Origin: Natronorubrum texcoconense
GTDB taxonomy: Archaea; Halobacteriota; Halobacteria; Halobacteriales; Natrialbaceae
Assembly: GCF_900100335.1 (NCBI RefSeq)
Contig: NZ_FNFE01000003.1
Coordinates: 1 to 64,000 of the forward strand
Direction of reading: 5' to 3'
DNA length: 64,000 nucleotides
Shown: in pieces, positions 44,006-53,836 of the stretch
Numbering within the stretch: position 1 is the first letter of the stretch
Layout of the letters: each line of letters starts with the position of its first letter
Translations under genes and position numbers: made by a program
The notes under the pieces: generated by a model
Seen by the model: only the letters and a program-made list of their open reading frames with translations
Told to the model about the DNA's origin: nothing
Databases searched by the model: none

Positions 44006-45073
44006 ATGAACCATCGGACACGCGTCTACCTCGCCGTCGCGTTCACCGTGGCGCTCTTTCTCGGCGTCCAACTCGGTGCGCTGGCGCTCGTCGAGCCCTT
44101 CCAGGAGGCCGGCCATCAGGCCGTCGAAGATCCCGACGATCCGACGAACAGCGCGGTCTACTTCGGCATCATCCTCGGTGCGACCGCGCTCATGCTCGTG
44201 ACGTTCAAGTACGACGTGCAGTGGCTGATCAAGGCCCTGATCGTCGGCGTCAGCGTGATGCTCGCCTGGTTCGTCTTCGCCGAACTCGTGCCGCCGGCCG
44301 TCACCGTCGGCGGGGTCAACGCCCTCGCGGCCCTCGCCGCGCTCGTCGTCGGCGCGGCCCTCCTGTTCTACCCGGAGTGGTACGTCATCGACACCACCGG
44401 GGTCGTCATGGGGGCCGGTGCCGCCGCGCTCTTCGGGATCAGTTTCGGCCTCCTGCCGGCGATCTTGCTGCTCGCCGTCCTCGCCGTCTACGACGCCATC
44501 AGCGTCTACCGAACCGAACACATGCTCGATCTGGCCGAGGGCGTGATGGACCTCAAGATCCCCGTCGTGCTCGTCATCCCGACGAGCCTCTCCTACTCGT
44601 ATCTCGCCGCGGGCAGCACGGACGGCGTTCTCGAGGATGACGACGGCGACGGCAGCGATGGCTCGACCCGGGCAGACGGATCGAACGCCGACGCCGTCAA
44701 CGAGTCGAGCGCAGACGATGCGACCTCGAACCTCGAGGACAGCGACACCGATACCGACGAGCTATCCGAAGAAGAACAGGAACGCGACGCGCTCTTTATC
44801 GGGCTCGGCGACGCAGTCATCCCGACGATTCTCGTCGCGAGTGCCGCATACTTCCTCGACGTCGGCACGATCGACGTCCCCGGCATCGCGCTGAACGTTC
44901 CTGCCCTCGGCGCGCTGGTCGGCACCATCGCCGGCCTTCTCGTCCTCATGTACATGGTCCTCAAGGGCCGACCACACGCGGGACTCCCGCTGCTCAACGG
45001 CGGCGCGATCGGGGGCTACCTGCTCGGGGCGCTCGCGAGCGGGCTCTCGCTCGCCACAGCGTTCGGGCTGTAA
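44006..45073 (+). CDS. Presenilin-like intramembrane aspartyl protease (PSH, A22 family)
   Basis: A 355-residue nine-TM protease. The two catalytic aspartates are in AVYDAISVY (residues ~164-172) and FIGLGDAVI (~265-273), and the PAL-equivalent near the end reads GLPLLNGGA. Between them is a ~60-residue acidic cytoplasmic loop (residues ~205-262), larger than in methanogen PSH. It should cleave TM segments of membrane proteins. A run of six T follows the stop (45078-45083) as a probable terminator. Confidence 0.92.
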   Translation: MNHRTRVYLAVAFTVALFLGVQLGALALVEPFQEAGHQAVEDPDDPTNSAVYFGIILGATALMLVTFKYDVQWLIKALIVGVSVMLAWFVFAELVPPAVTVGGVNALAALAALVVGAALLFYPEWYVIDTTGVVMGAGAAALFGISFGLLPAILLLAVLAVYDAISVYRTEHMLDLAEGVMDLKIPVVLVIPTSLSYSYLAAGSTDGVLEDDDGDGSDGSTRADGSNADAVNESSADDATSNLEDSDTDTDELSEEEQERDALFIGLGDAVIPTILVASAAYFLDVGTIDVPGIALNVPALGALVGTIAGLLVLMYMVLKGRPHAGLPLLNGGAIGGYLLGALASGLSLATAFGL

Positions 45074-45077
45074 GCCG

Positions 45078-45083
45078 TTTTTT
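45078..45083 (+). terminator. T-run terminator after the PSH gene
   Basis: Six T residues begin four bases after the stop codon at 45073. Archaeal RNA polymerase stops at such U-runs without needing a hairpin. Confidence 0.55.
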
Positions 45084-45166
45084 CGCGATGATCGACTGGA
45101 ACCGGAGCAGAATCAGTCCGATAGTGAACCGACGCGCGTTGAACTGTGTGCGTTGGTCGTCTCGAG

Positions 45167-46015
45167 CTATTCGTCCTCGCCATCCTCGTCCGCATCGTCC
45201 TCGTCAGTGTCGTCCGCACCAGCATCGTCTTCATCGGCATCGTCGGCCTCGTCATCGTTTCCGTCGCTATCGTCTGTTTCAGCATCGTCTTCACCACCGT
45301 CATCTGATTCGGTATCGTGGCCGTCGGCATCGCTCTCGACGATATCAACCTCGACGTCGTCGCCGTGCTCGATGCCGGCGACCATGGTATCGACGCGTTC
45401 TCGCTCGTCGTCCAGCGGGACGTCGTCGTCGTCGGGATAGACACCGATGACCACCAGGTGATCTTCGTCGTAACTGAGCTGGGCGACGTCGACGTAGACG
45501 TCGACGCCCGTTTCGCCCTGTAGCGTCGCCGTCCCGTCGTACGTCTCGAGCGAGAGCGTCGACTCGAGCTCCTCCGCTTCGATCGCTCGCCCGCCGACGT
45601 TGCTGTCGATCTCGAGTTCGTCGTACTCCTCCTGGACGTACTCGGCGAGCTCCGCTTCGCTCATGTCGCCGACTGGGTTGAAGCTCTCTCCCGCGACGGC
45701 GACCTGTGGGGTCGAGACGAGCGCGAAGACGCCGGCATCAACCTCGGAACTGAGGCCCGCGAACGGCACGTCGATGGTCCGGACGTACTGACTGATGTAG
45801 TTCGTCGTTTCGACGTTCTCGCCGCCGAACTCCCGCTCTTCGACCCGCTCTTCGGTGCCTCGATACTCGTACCCGGCGTCGTCTGCGGCGTCCGCCGAGA
45901 CGCGGATCGGCGACGCCTCGAACGACGTGACGTCGTTGAGAATATCGCTCACACAACCCGCAGAGACGCCCGCGACACCGACCGCAGCCGCGGCAACGAA
46001 CTGTCGTCGATTCAT
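45167..46015 (-). CDS. DUF6517-like Tat lipoprotein with acidic tail
   Basis: A 282-residue exported protein with a twin-arginine start (NRRQFVAAAAVGVAGVSAGC; lipobox cysteine at 21). The middle portion (EASPIRVSADAADDAGYEYRG, then VPFAGL and FALVSTPQVAVAGESFNPVG) matches a haloarchaeal family I know as DUF6517, function unknown. The last ~70 residues are a nearly pure Asp/Glu/Gly tract encoded by near-repeated GAC/GAT triplets, prone to length change by slippage. Confidence 0.85.
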   Translation of the reverse strand: MNRRQFVAAAAVGVAGVSAGCVSDILNDVTSFEASPIRVSADAADDAGYEYRGTEERVEEREFGGENVETTNYISQYVRTIDVPFAGLSSEVDAGVFALVSTPQVAVAGESFNPVGDMSEAELAEYVQEEYDELEIDSNVGGRAIEAEELESTLSLETYDGTATLQGETGVDVYVDVAQLSYDEDHLVVIGVYPDDDDVPLDDERERVDTMVAGIEHGDDVEVDIVESDADGHDTESDDGGEDDAETDDSDGNDDEADDADEDDAGADDTDEDDADEDGEDE

Positions 46016-46178
46016 ACTAGTCGGGTCGACCTTGTTCTCGGACAAAAAGCTCGTGGTCATCGTCACGGTACGGGAGGCCCATATTTCGGGCGTTTCAGGG
46101 CCTCTACGACCGTGTTCGACGAGACGGTGAACGACGCCGTCCGATGGCGCCGCGAGGGCCGCGACGAGACGGCCCTCG

Positions 46179-47672
46179 CTACTCTCCGGACGGGAGTCGA
46201 TAGCTCGCCCCGTCGTCGGTATCCTGTACCTCGATGCCGAGCGCCTCGAGCTCGTCGCGCAACTCGTCGGCCCGGTCGTAGTTCCCGTCCGCCCGCTCCT
46301 GCTCGCGGACGTCGAGAACGAGATCGACGACGTCGCCTGCGAGGTCGGCCGTCCCCGTCGTCTCGCCGACGAAGGAGAGTCCGAGGACGGCCCCGAGTTC
46401 CTCGAGGGTGTCGACGGCTCGTCGAAGCCCGCGATAGTCGAACTCCGAACGATCCTCGAGGTGGGAGTTGACCGCCGTCGCGACGGACAGTAAGGCGGAC
46501 TGCGCTTCTCGCGTGTTGAAGTCGTCGTTCATCGCCTCGACGAACGAGTCGCGAGCGTCGTCGACGGCCGTCCGCAACGACTCGTCGTCGACTTTCGTCC
46601 GCGCAGCGGTCGAATCCACCGCCTCGACGGCCGCGTCGTAGGCGCGCTCGAGTCGGTCCCAGCGCTCCTCGGCTTCGGCGATCGTCTCGTCGGAGTAGAG
46701 CTGTTTGCTGTTGTACGATCCCGCGGTGAGGAAGGTCCGTAACACGTTCGTCCCCCACCGGTCGACGGCCTCGTCGACGGTGACGAAGTTGCCCAGACTC
46801 GAGGACATCTTCTCGTCGTCCATCTGGAACAGCTCGCAGTGGAGCCAGTAGTTCGCGAACTGCTGGTCGGTCGCGGCCTCCGATTGGGCGATCTCGTTTT
46901 CGTGGTGGGGGAAGACGAGGTCCCGGCCGCCGACGTGGAGGTCCAGCGTCTCGTCGAGGTGGGTCATACTCATCGCCGAGCACTCGATGTGCCAGCCAGG
47001 GCGGCCCTCGCCCCACGGGGACTCCCAGGTCTGTCCCTCGGGGGTGTGATCGCAGTGGTCGACACCCTCGTGCCGGTGTTCGTGGACGGCGTTTTCGTCG
47101 ACGCTTCCGGCCTTCCAAAGTGCGAAGTCCGCGGGGTGGCGCTTCTCGGTCCGCTCGTCGGGGTCGCCCTGGGACTCGATCTCGTCGAGTTTCTGGTTCG
47201 AGAGTTTGCCGTACTCGTCGAAACTGGTGACGTCGAAGTAGACCGAGCCGTTCGACTCGTAGGCGTACCCCTTCTCGATCAACGTCTCGACGAGGTCGAC
47301 GATTTCGGGGACGTGCTCGGAGACGCGGGGATAGACCTCCGCGCGGAGCAAATTGAGCGAGCGCATATCTGCGAGCGTGTGCTCGATGTAGCTCTCCGCG
47401 ACCGACGCTTCGTCTTCGCCGAGGTCGTCTTCGCCCACGCGGGCGACGATCTTCTCGTTGACGTCGGTGAAGTTCTCGACGTGACGCACGTCGTACCCGA
47501 GGAACTCGAGCCAGCGGTGCATGACGTCGACGTGGACCCACGAGCGGGCGTGGCCCAGGTGTGGCGGATCCGAAACCGTCAGGCCACAGTAGTAGAGGAG
47601 AACGTTCTCCGGATCCTGTGGCTCGAACGGCTCGCGGTCGCCCGTTAACGTGTTCGTCACGTGCAGGGTCAT
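46179..47672 (-). CDS. cysS: Cysteinyl-tRNA synthetase
   Basis: A 497-residue class I synthetase that charges tRNA(Cys). The zinc-binding cysteine/histidine ligands begin at YYCGL (~29), the HIGH-type motif is [10 protein letters not shown] (~37-46), ECSAMSM carries further ligands (~230-236), [11 protein letters not shown] (~252) is canonical, and KMSSS is at ~290. The DALR anticodon-binding domain fills the C-terminus. The ATG at 47672 was chosen over a GTG at 47681. Confidence 0.96.
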   Translation of the reverse strand: MTLHVTNTLTGDREPFEPQDPENVLLYYCGLTVSDPPHLGHARSWVHVDVMHRWLEFLGYDVRHVENFTDVNEKIVARVGEDDLGEDEASVAESYIEHTLADMRSLNLLRAEVYPRVSEHVPEIVDLVETLIEKGYAYESNGSVYFDVTSFDEYGKLSNQKLDEIESQGDPDERTEKRHPADFALWKAGSVDENAVHEHRHEGVDHCDHTPEGQTWESPWGEGRPGWHIECSAMSMTHLDETLDLHVGGRDLVFPHHENEIAQSEAATDQQFANYWLHCELFQMDDEKMSSSLGNFVTVDEAVDRWGTNVLRTFLTAGSYNSKQLYSDETIAEAEERWDRLERAYDAAVEAVDSTAARTKVDDESLRTAVDDARDSFVEAMNDDFNTREAQSALLSVATAVNSHLEDRSEFDYRGLRRAVDTLEELGAVLGLSFVGETTGTADLAGDVVDLVLDVREQERADGNYDRADELRDELEALGIEVQDTDDGASYRLPSGE

Positions 47673-48176
47673 GACGCTCACTTCCCGCGGCCGAAAGTTA
47701 AAGCGTGTGATGGGCTTCGACAGCGACTCGGCGACGTCGGGCGCCGAACGACGCCCGCCGTTGGGGCTCTCGATCGGGGTCGCCTGTCAGCCGTCGCTGG
47801 CGGAACGACGGCGGACGGACATCGAGTAATAGACAATTATTCTGATCGGTGTTCGCGCAGATTATACGTCTCTCTCGGTAATCGAATTTTACTGTTTCGA
47901 TCAGCTCAGCGACTCCCCGTCACCCGGGCAAAACTCGAGTGAAATAGTCGAAATGGCTTGCTACGTTTATGCCGGGTTGCTCGGTACGGATTTTCGACTC
48001 CGGTGAGAATTCGGACGGCATTTCGACCGCAGCCCACAGATGCGTGACATAACACGCTGTTTCACACCGGGGACCGTCTCGAGGCGATCACGTATGAGAG
48101 GATTACCAACGGACTCCAGAGCTGACGAACGACCGGGTATCGAACTAACACCACGTTATCTCCGCCGCCCAGAGTG
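47673..48176. other. Intergenic region before the giant membrane protein gene
   Basis: About 500 bp, AT-rich at 47825-47900, with no gene I can support. It should contain the cysS promoter (left end, minus strand) and the giant gene's promoter; a TATA-like ACGTTATC lies about 27 bp before 48177. No repeat or RNA was recognised. Confidence 0.4.
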
Positions 48177-51100
48177 ATGCATCGTCGACGGTTACAAACG
48201 GCGATAGTAATTCTGTTCGTCGCGCTATTGGCCTGTACCGCGAGCGCGACAGCGGCCGCGACCGTCGTCGACTCGAACGACGAGCTACCGGACGACGGCT
48301 CAATCGGTGAGACCGATGATCTCGAGTCGGTCGCCGACAGCGACGACGGTACGTCGACCGACGCGGAGGACGGGTCGGAAGCCGAACCGAACGACGATAC
48401 GCCGTCCGATGACGGTTCCGACGATGTCGACAGCGACAACAGCGATGATGATCCCGACAGCAGCGGTGACGACACCGATAACGACGATAGTAGTGACGGT
48501 GATGAAGCCACAGAGTCGGCAGTAGTCGCTGACGATCCAGACGCCGAGACCGGTAGCGAACCGGACGGGCCTGCATCGTCAGCACCCGATGAAACGAAAC
48601 CAGCAGCGGATCCGGAGCCGGTGGACGCGGACGAAACGCACGATTCCGAGCCGAGTACGCCGGAGCGTGCTGACGCCGACTCCGATGATCGGGCGGCGGT
48701 CGACGCCGAGCCCGATGAACCTGATTCGGATCGATCCGCTGAGCCGGACGCTGTGGACGATTCTGGCGACGAGTTCGACGGCGAAGGCGAGACGCCCGAC
48801 GATACCGACGAACGAACGACGCCGGACCCTGCCGAGGCGACCCCCGCTGACGAGTCAGTCGACGACGAGACCGAGAGAGCGGATCGGGGTCCCGCCGAAG
48901 AACCGGTTGAACGAGTTTCGAAGCCGCTGACGCAGGACGCGTCCTCCGACGAATCTACCGAGACGGAACAGGCCGATCCGGACCCGACTGGCGAAACGGA
49001 TCCCGCCGATGAGACGCAGCCCGCACCGAGCGACGAAACCGAAACACCGGGCGCCGAACAGTCCGACGAGACGACCCTCGCGCACGGGGACCCCGCTCCC
49101 GACACTGACCACGAGCCGTCCGCCGTAAGTGAGGAGGAATCGTCCACCGATGACGAACCGGGAGCGGATTCATCCGGCCAGCCGGACGATATCGATGACG
49201 GCGAAGAGACAGCGGAAACTGCTGGTAACGACGGATCCGGCGTGCTACCCGATAGGGAAATCGACGGATCCAATGCGGTACTCGACAGCGAAGCAGACGA
49301 ATCAGATAGAAATATCGACGAGCATTCCCCGGCTCTCGGGAATTCGCCGGGAGTCACGAATGGCTCCGACGGAACGGACGAAGACACGACCGAAACCGGT
49401 TCTGAACCCATCGAAGACGACGGAGAGATACCCATCGTGTCCGACGCGTCCGCCGACGGCTTCGAAGAGACCGAGCCGGCGACGACGAACGGATCGGTTA
49501 TCGACGCTGACGACACCGACAATGGGTCGGAATCGACGCCCTCGAGCGAGCGACCTGAAGCGACGGATGCCGTCGGAGAGGATGATCTCCGGAGCGAGGG
49601 CGGTATCCTCGCGTCGCCGACGGACGTAACCGAGCCTGTCGATCCCACGGACCGAGACGACGCCGTAGGCGGTCCCCAGAGCGATGACTCCGTCGAAATT
49701 CCGGGCGAGAACGAGACCGAAGCAGTCGACGGTGCGGCGCGGACGACGATGGAGACGGTGCCCGCCGCCGAACCAGACATCGCCGAAATCGAAGCGATCG
49801 ACGAGACGGACGGCAGCAACGCGACTGAAGCAATCGGCTCGACTACCGATCCATCCGACCGTGAGGAGACGCCCGATCTCGGCGACTCGAGCGACGACGT
49901 TGCACCTCCGGCTATCGTGAACGATTCCGTGGGAGCGACTGCCGACACTGCTACCGAACTCGTCGACCCCGACTCGAGTGACTCTCTCACTATCGGCCCG
50001 GAGAGCCTCCCCGTCGACGAGTCCCTCGTCACTACCGACGACGGACTCGAGACCGTCGTCGAAGACGGTGCCGAAGCGGCCAGTGATGGTGTCGACGGGT
50101 CGGCTATCGATGACGGCGGCGTGTCCGTCATCAACGGAGCTACCGAGACACCCATCGGAGGTGTAACCGAAGACGGAGTCGAGGTAGCGGTCGACGATGC
50201 CGCCGAGTCGCCTCCGGAAACGACCGAGACGCCCGACTCCGACGACGTCCCCTCGGTGACCGTGCTCGACTCGTCCCGGTCGACCGTCGACGAGACCCTC
50301 GATGGACCGGTCGGGTCGCTCGAGGCGGAACCGAACTCGACCGAAACAGAATTGCCCGTGACCGAACCGCTCGACGAGTCCGACGATGTCGTGGAAGCCG
50401 TCGAGACGGTCGTCGACCCCATCGAGACGGGTTCCGACCCGGTCACGGAGACGATCGGCGAGAGGAACCTGACCGCAACGGCTGGTGACGACACCCGTAT
50501 CGGCGTGACAGCGGGGACGGGTGACGGATTGACCGTCGGAACGACAGCCGAAACGGTCGGCGATACCAGCCTCGGAATCGGCGCTGAGCCGACCGGCGAG
50601 ACGCCCCTCGACATCGATGGCACGACGGTCGGCGACACTAGCCTCGGAATCGGAACCGAGACGGCCGACGGAGTGACAGTCGACCTCTCCGGCGAAACGG
50701 TTGGTGAGACGTCGTTCGGGACCACTGCCAACGTCTCCGACGGCGTTCGCGCTGACCTCGACGCGGACGCGGTGGGTGATTCTACCGTCACCGTCGGTGC
50801 TGAAACAACCGACGGACGCTCCGTTGACGCGGCTCTCGACACGATCGGCGAGACTACGGTCGGACTCTCCGCGGGGGCGACCGACGGTCTCGATCTCCGA
50901 ACTACTGTCGCGACGGGCGACGACGGTCTCGATCTCCGAACTACTGTCGCGACGGGCGACGACGGTCTCGGACTGACTCTCGAGTCGAACGCGACAACCG
51001 GGCTCGCGGCTCCGAACTCGAGCGATCGAATCGGTCCCGGTCTCGAGTCGTCAACCTCGATCACCGCGACGGGTCTCGAACCCGTCGACGAACTCCGGAT

Positions 51101-52775
51101 AACGGCGGATAGCGCTGACGGCAGCCTCTCGACGACGGCCGACCTTCCTGTCACCGAGTCGCCGATCAGCGTCGCGACCGATCCCGGTGGTCTTCTCGAG
51201 CGTGCGATCGATCCACCGTCCGGTCACGGAGACGGGGCACTTCTCGACGCTCGAGTTGGCGACGCGTCGATCGCGGACATCCGCCTCGGAGACGAGCCGA
51301 TTGCCGATGTTCGAATCGGCGACGTAGTGGGCGTAACGATTGATCCCGCCGGTTCGTCACCCCAGCTCATCACCGTCGAAACGCCCATCGGCCAGTCGTC
51401 GGCGGGACCGACGATATCCGAACCGAGCGCTGGAGTCCCACAAATCACTGATCGAAGCGACCCGACTGCGACAGTCGAGGGAGTTGATCTCTCCGAGATG
51501 GCAGATATTCAGCCGACGACCGATGGCAGTCTGGCCGTGGTACCGAGCACCCCGTTCATCGGCGGAGACGCCCCGATCCTGACGACGACGGTTTCCGACC
51601 CCGTCGCTGGGATCGCTCCTCTCGGTCCGTCCGACGATCCGTCGCCGATCGACCCGATGGCGGGCACGGTATCGGCCGGTCCGATGGCGGACGCGGTATC
51701 GATCGGTCCGACGGCCGACTCGGCGGTCGGCTCTCCGTTCCTCGAGGCTGCTCCGTCGTCTCCCAGCCATGGGACCACCACCTCGCCCGAAGCGACAGCA
51801 CCGTCCGGTGAGTCGGCCACTGTCACCGGAAGTGGCGACGGCGCCTCTGCCTACGGGGCCACACCGAGCGAATTCATCGGGTCACCCGCGGAGCGAGACG
51901 GTGCGGCGGCCGACCGGTCGGGGGATCCCGACATCGGGACGATCGCTTCCCCGCTGTCCACCGACGACCCGGGAGCCGGTTCGGCACCGACTGACGACGG
52001 CGGCTCCGCTTTCGCACCCGCCGACGAACCGTCTGGGAGCGACATACCGTTGCCGGACGGCACTGCGACCGGTCTCGCGGGGCTGTTGCTACTCGGCGGG
52101 ATCGTGGCGGGTCGATCGTTCGCCACCGCGTCAACGGCGTTCGTCGGCACCTCTGCAACGACCGTGACGCTCCAGCTTCGGACGCTGTTCGCCGCGATCC
52201 GCCGCTGGCTTCGCCACCTGTTGTGGGCGTTCGGTCTGTTCGGCTACAGCCGGTACGACGACACCGACCCGCTCGAGCACGAGAAACGAGCGGCCCTGCA
52301 CGACACGATCGAGGCATCGCCGGGGATCAATCTCACCGAACTGAGCGAGGAGAGCGGCATCTCGCGCTCGACCGCACGCTACCACCTGCGGATCCTCGAG
52401 CACGAAAACCTCGTCGTCACGTCCAAAATCCGCGGCAAGCGCCGGTACTACCTCGTTACCGCGGAGAACCACGAACTTACGGCGTCGATTCGGGACGAAT
52501 CGACAGCCGCAGTCCTCGAGGAACTCGCCGACTGCGAACCGGCGACCGGCTCGGAGCTCGCCGACGAACTCGAGCGAGATCCGAGCACGATCACACACCA
52601 CCTGAGCCGGCTCGAGGACGCGGATCTCGTCGAACGCGAACGCGACGGCCGATCCGTCCGCAATCGACTCACGCCGGATGCCCGGGCCGCCTTGGCGATC
52701 CGAGAACGGACGCCACCGCCGGTGGCCCAGGAAGAGACCGCGGACTCCGACTCTCCGTCGAACGTCGCCGACTGA
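48177..52775 (+). CDS. Giant membrane-anchored winged-helix protein with acidic extracellular region
   Basis: A 1,532-residue protein. Residues ~1-28 form a signal peptide; ~30-1,290 are extracellular by this topology, extremely rich in Asp, Glu, Ser and Thr with almost no cysteine or lysine. Residues ~770-960 hold beta-type repeats (GETVGxTSxGxG pattern), including two exact 13-residue copies. A TM helix lies at 1299-1319, then two winged helices (about 1366-1430 and 1440-1500; SISRSTARYHLRILE-like and PSTITHHLSRLEDADLVER). The layout is that of a one-component membrane regulator. Ligand and target genes unknown. The ATG at 48177 is preferred over the GTG at 48174. Confidence 0.85.
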   Translation: MHRRRLQTAIVILFVALLACTASATAAATVVDSNDELPDDGSIGETDDLESVADSDDGTSTDAEDGSEAEPNDDTPSDDGSDDVDSDNSDDDPDSSGDDTDNDDSSDGDEATESAVVADDPDAETGSEPDGPASSAPDETKPAADPEPVDADETHDSEPSTPERADADSDDRAAVDAEPDEPDSDRSAEPDAVDDSGDEFDGEGETPDDTDERTTPDPAEATPADESVDDETERADRGPAEEPVERVSKPLTQDASSDESTETEQADPDPTGETDPADETQPAPSDETETPGAEQSDETTLAHGDPAPDTDHEPSAVSEEESSTDDEPGADSSGQPDDIDDGEETAETAGNDGSGVLPDREIDGSNAVLDSEADESDRNIDEHSPALGNSPGVTNGSDGTDEDTTETGSEPIEDDGEIPIVSDASADGFEETEPATTNGSVIDADDTDNGSESTPSSERPEATDAVGEDDLRSEGGILASPTDVTEPVDPTDRDDAVGGPQSDDSVEIPGENETEAVDGAARTTMETVPAAEPDIAEIEAIDETDGSNATEAIGSTTDPSDREETPDLGDSSDDVAPPAIVNDSVGATADTATELVDPDSSDSLTIGPESLPVDESLVTTDDGLETVVEDGAEAASDGVDGSAIDDGGVSVINGATETPIGGVTEDGVEVAVDDAAESPPETTETPDSDDVPSVTVLDSSRSTVDETLDGPVGSLEAEPNSTETELPVTEPLDESDDVVEAVETVVDPIETGSDPVTETIGERNLTATAGDDTRIGVTAGTGDGLTVGTTAETVGDTSLGIGAEPTGETPLDIDGTTVGDTSLGIGTETADGVTVDLSGETVGETSFGTTANVSDGVRADLDADAVGDSTVTVGAETTDGRSVDAALDTIGETTVGLSAGATDGLDLRTTVATGDDGLDLRTTVATGDDGLGLTLESNATTGLAAPNSSDRIGPGLESSTSITATGLEPVDELRITADSADGSLSTTADLPVTESPISVATDPGGLLERAIDPPSGHGDGALLDARVGDASIADIRLGDEPIADVRIGDVVGVTIDPAGSSPQLITVETPIGQSSAGPTISEPSAGVPQITDRSDPTATVEGVDLSEMADIQPTTDGSLAVVPSTPFIGGDAPILTTTVSDPVAGIAPLGPSDDPSPIDPMAGTVSAGPMADAVSIGPTADSAVGSPFLEAAPSSPSHGTTTSPEATAPSGESATVTGSGDGASAYGATPSEFIGSPAERDGAAADRSGDPDIGTIASPLSTDDPGAGSAPTDDGGSAFAPADEPSGSDIPLPDGTATGLAGLLLLGGIVAGRSFATASTAFVGTSATTVTLQLRTLFAAIRRWLRHLLWAFGLFGYSRYDDTDPLEHEKRAALHDTIEASPGINLTELSEESGISRSTARYHLRILEHENLVVTSKIRGKRRYYLVTAENHELTASIRDESTAAVLEELADCEPATGSELADELERDPSTITHHLSRLEDADLVERERDGRSVRNRLTPDARAALAIRERTPPPVAQEETADSDSPSNVAD
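50883..50960 (+). repeat. Exact 39-bp tandem duplication in the giant gene
   Basis: Two identical in-frame 39-bp units (50883-50921 and 50922-50960), each encoding DGLDLRTTVATGD, are followed by a partial third unit (DGLGLT). Identity at all positions points to a recent duplication or ongoing slippage within the beta-repeat region. Confidence 0.85.
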
Positions 52776-52873
52776 CGTCCGTCCCCGGCGATCGGCCGTC
52801 CCCGGCGATCGGCCGATTCTTGGACGGAGTGGTCAGAACCGCTTTTTCTATCGGTTGTCACGTCCCGAACGAG

Positions 52874-53164
52874 ATGATCCGACACGACGCGACCGTCGTA
52901 TCCATGGCCAATACTGCATTGCCGTTCAAATCGCCCCCCGAACCCGAGCTACTGGCTCGGTACCAGCGGATCCTCGACTGCCTCGACTCGCTCTCGGGAG
53001 CGGTACCGGTCGACCGACTCGCCGACGAACTGCTGGCGCTGGAGCCAGCCGCCGACGTCGAACGGATTCGAATTCGACTGCATCACAGCGACCTTCCGCG
53101 GCTCGAGGATACCGGAGTGCTCTCGTACGATCGAACTCGACGACACGTCCGGCTCCTCGAGTGA
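52874..53164 (+). CDS. Small winged-helix protein (DUF7344-like)
   Basis: A 96-residue DNA-binding-like protein. Residues ~30-95 form a winged helix (RYQRILDCLDSLSGAVPVD, then RIRIRLHHSDLPRLEDTGVL and YDRTRRHVRLLE), the pattern of haloarchaeal DUF7344 regulators. A TATA-like TTTTTCTATC lies near 52840, about 30 bp upstream; a second ATG at 52904 is possible. It follows the giant winged-helix protein on the same strand by about 100 bp, so the two may share a regulatory role. Confidence 0.75.
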   Translation: MIRHDATVVSMANTALPFKSPPEPELLARYQRILDCLDSLSGAVPVDRLADELLALEPAADVERIRIRLHHSDLPRLEDTGVLSYDRTRRHVRLLE

Positions 53165-53235
53165 AGTCCGTGCTCGGTCGACTGCGAGTCGCCCGCGACT
53201 CGCGTACGAGCGACGAACAACTACGCGACGAGCGA

Positions 53236-53727
53236 TCACTCGATGGGCACTGCCTCGAGCGCGTCCTCGACCGCTCGCAACGCGTTCGCCCCCTCGAGTC
53301 GGTCGACGATGACGACGATCGAATCGTCCCCCACGGCGGCTGCAGCAGGGGTAATCTCCTCGAGGTTCAGTCCCTGCAGGACCGCAGCGAGGGCGGCCGC
53401 GTCGACGGCCCCCATCGCGACGATCGCCGTCCGATCGCCGCCGCTGGGACCGAACGACGTCCCGCCGACGGCGATCAGTGCATCGTTCGATCCGGGGTCG
53501 ACCGAACCGATCCCGCTCTCCATCCTGACCCGTACGTCGCGAGCGTCGCGTTCGTACGCCGGCAGTTCCTCGGCGTACCGCCGCAGCGCCGTCGCGACCG
53601 CGTCGACCTCGCCGTCGATCTCGAGAAACCGGGCAGCGGCGGTGTAGTTCACGATCCCCGCTCGCAGTGCTGTGCGAAGAACAGGATGCCCGTCGGCGGC
53701 ACGGCGAGTCTCGGCTGCCAGTGACAT
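53236..53727 (-). CDS. Conserved haloarchaeal protein of unknown function (DUF7523-like)
   Basis: A 163-residue soluble protein. N-terminal helices (MSLAAETRRAADGHPVLR, ALRAGIVNYTAAARFLEI) resemble a helix-turn-helix-like fold and the rest forms alternating strands and helices (SIVVIVDRLEGANALRAVED). I place it in a haloarchaeal family, probably DUF7523, with no known activity. It is divergent from bolA, with about 110 bp between the starts. Confidence 0.7.
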   Translation of the reverse strand: MSLAAETRRAADGHPVLRTALRAGIVNYTAAARFLEIDGEVDAVATALRRYAEELPAYERDARDVRVRMESGIGSVDPGSNDALIAVGGTSFGPSGGDRTAIVAMGAVDAAALAAVLQGLNLEEITPAAAAVGDDSIVVIVDRLEGANALRAVEDALEAVPIE

Positions 53728-53836
53728 ACCACAGGGAGCGAACCACGTCACTATAAATTCGACGACGCCAGCGGGCCGATGTGGGTCGGGGAAGACGGAC
53801 CGCGGCGTTTTTGCCTCGAGCGCCCAACCCTCGAGT

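Noticed and set aside
48062-51154. A 1,030-codon open frame on the minus strand opposite the giant membrane protein gene
   Set aside because: It is the antisense shadow of a GAC/GAG/TCG-rich gene: its translation is Ser/Val/Thr monotony with no start context or domain, while the plus strand has a signal peptide, TM helix and winged helices.
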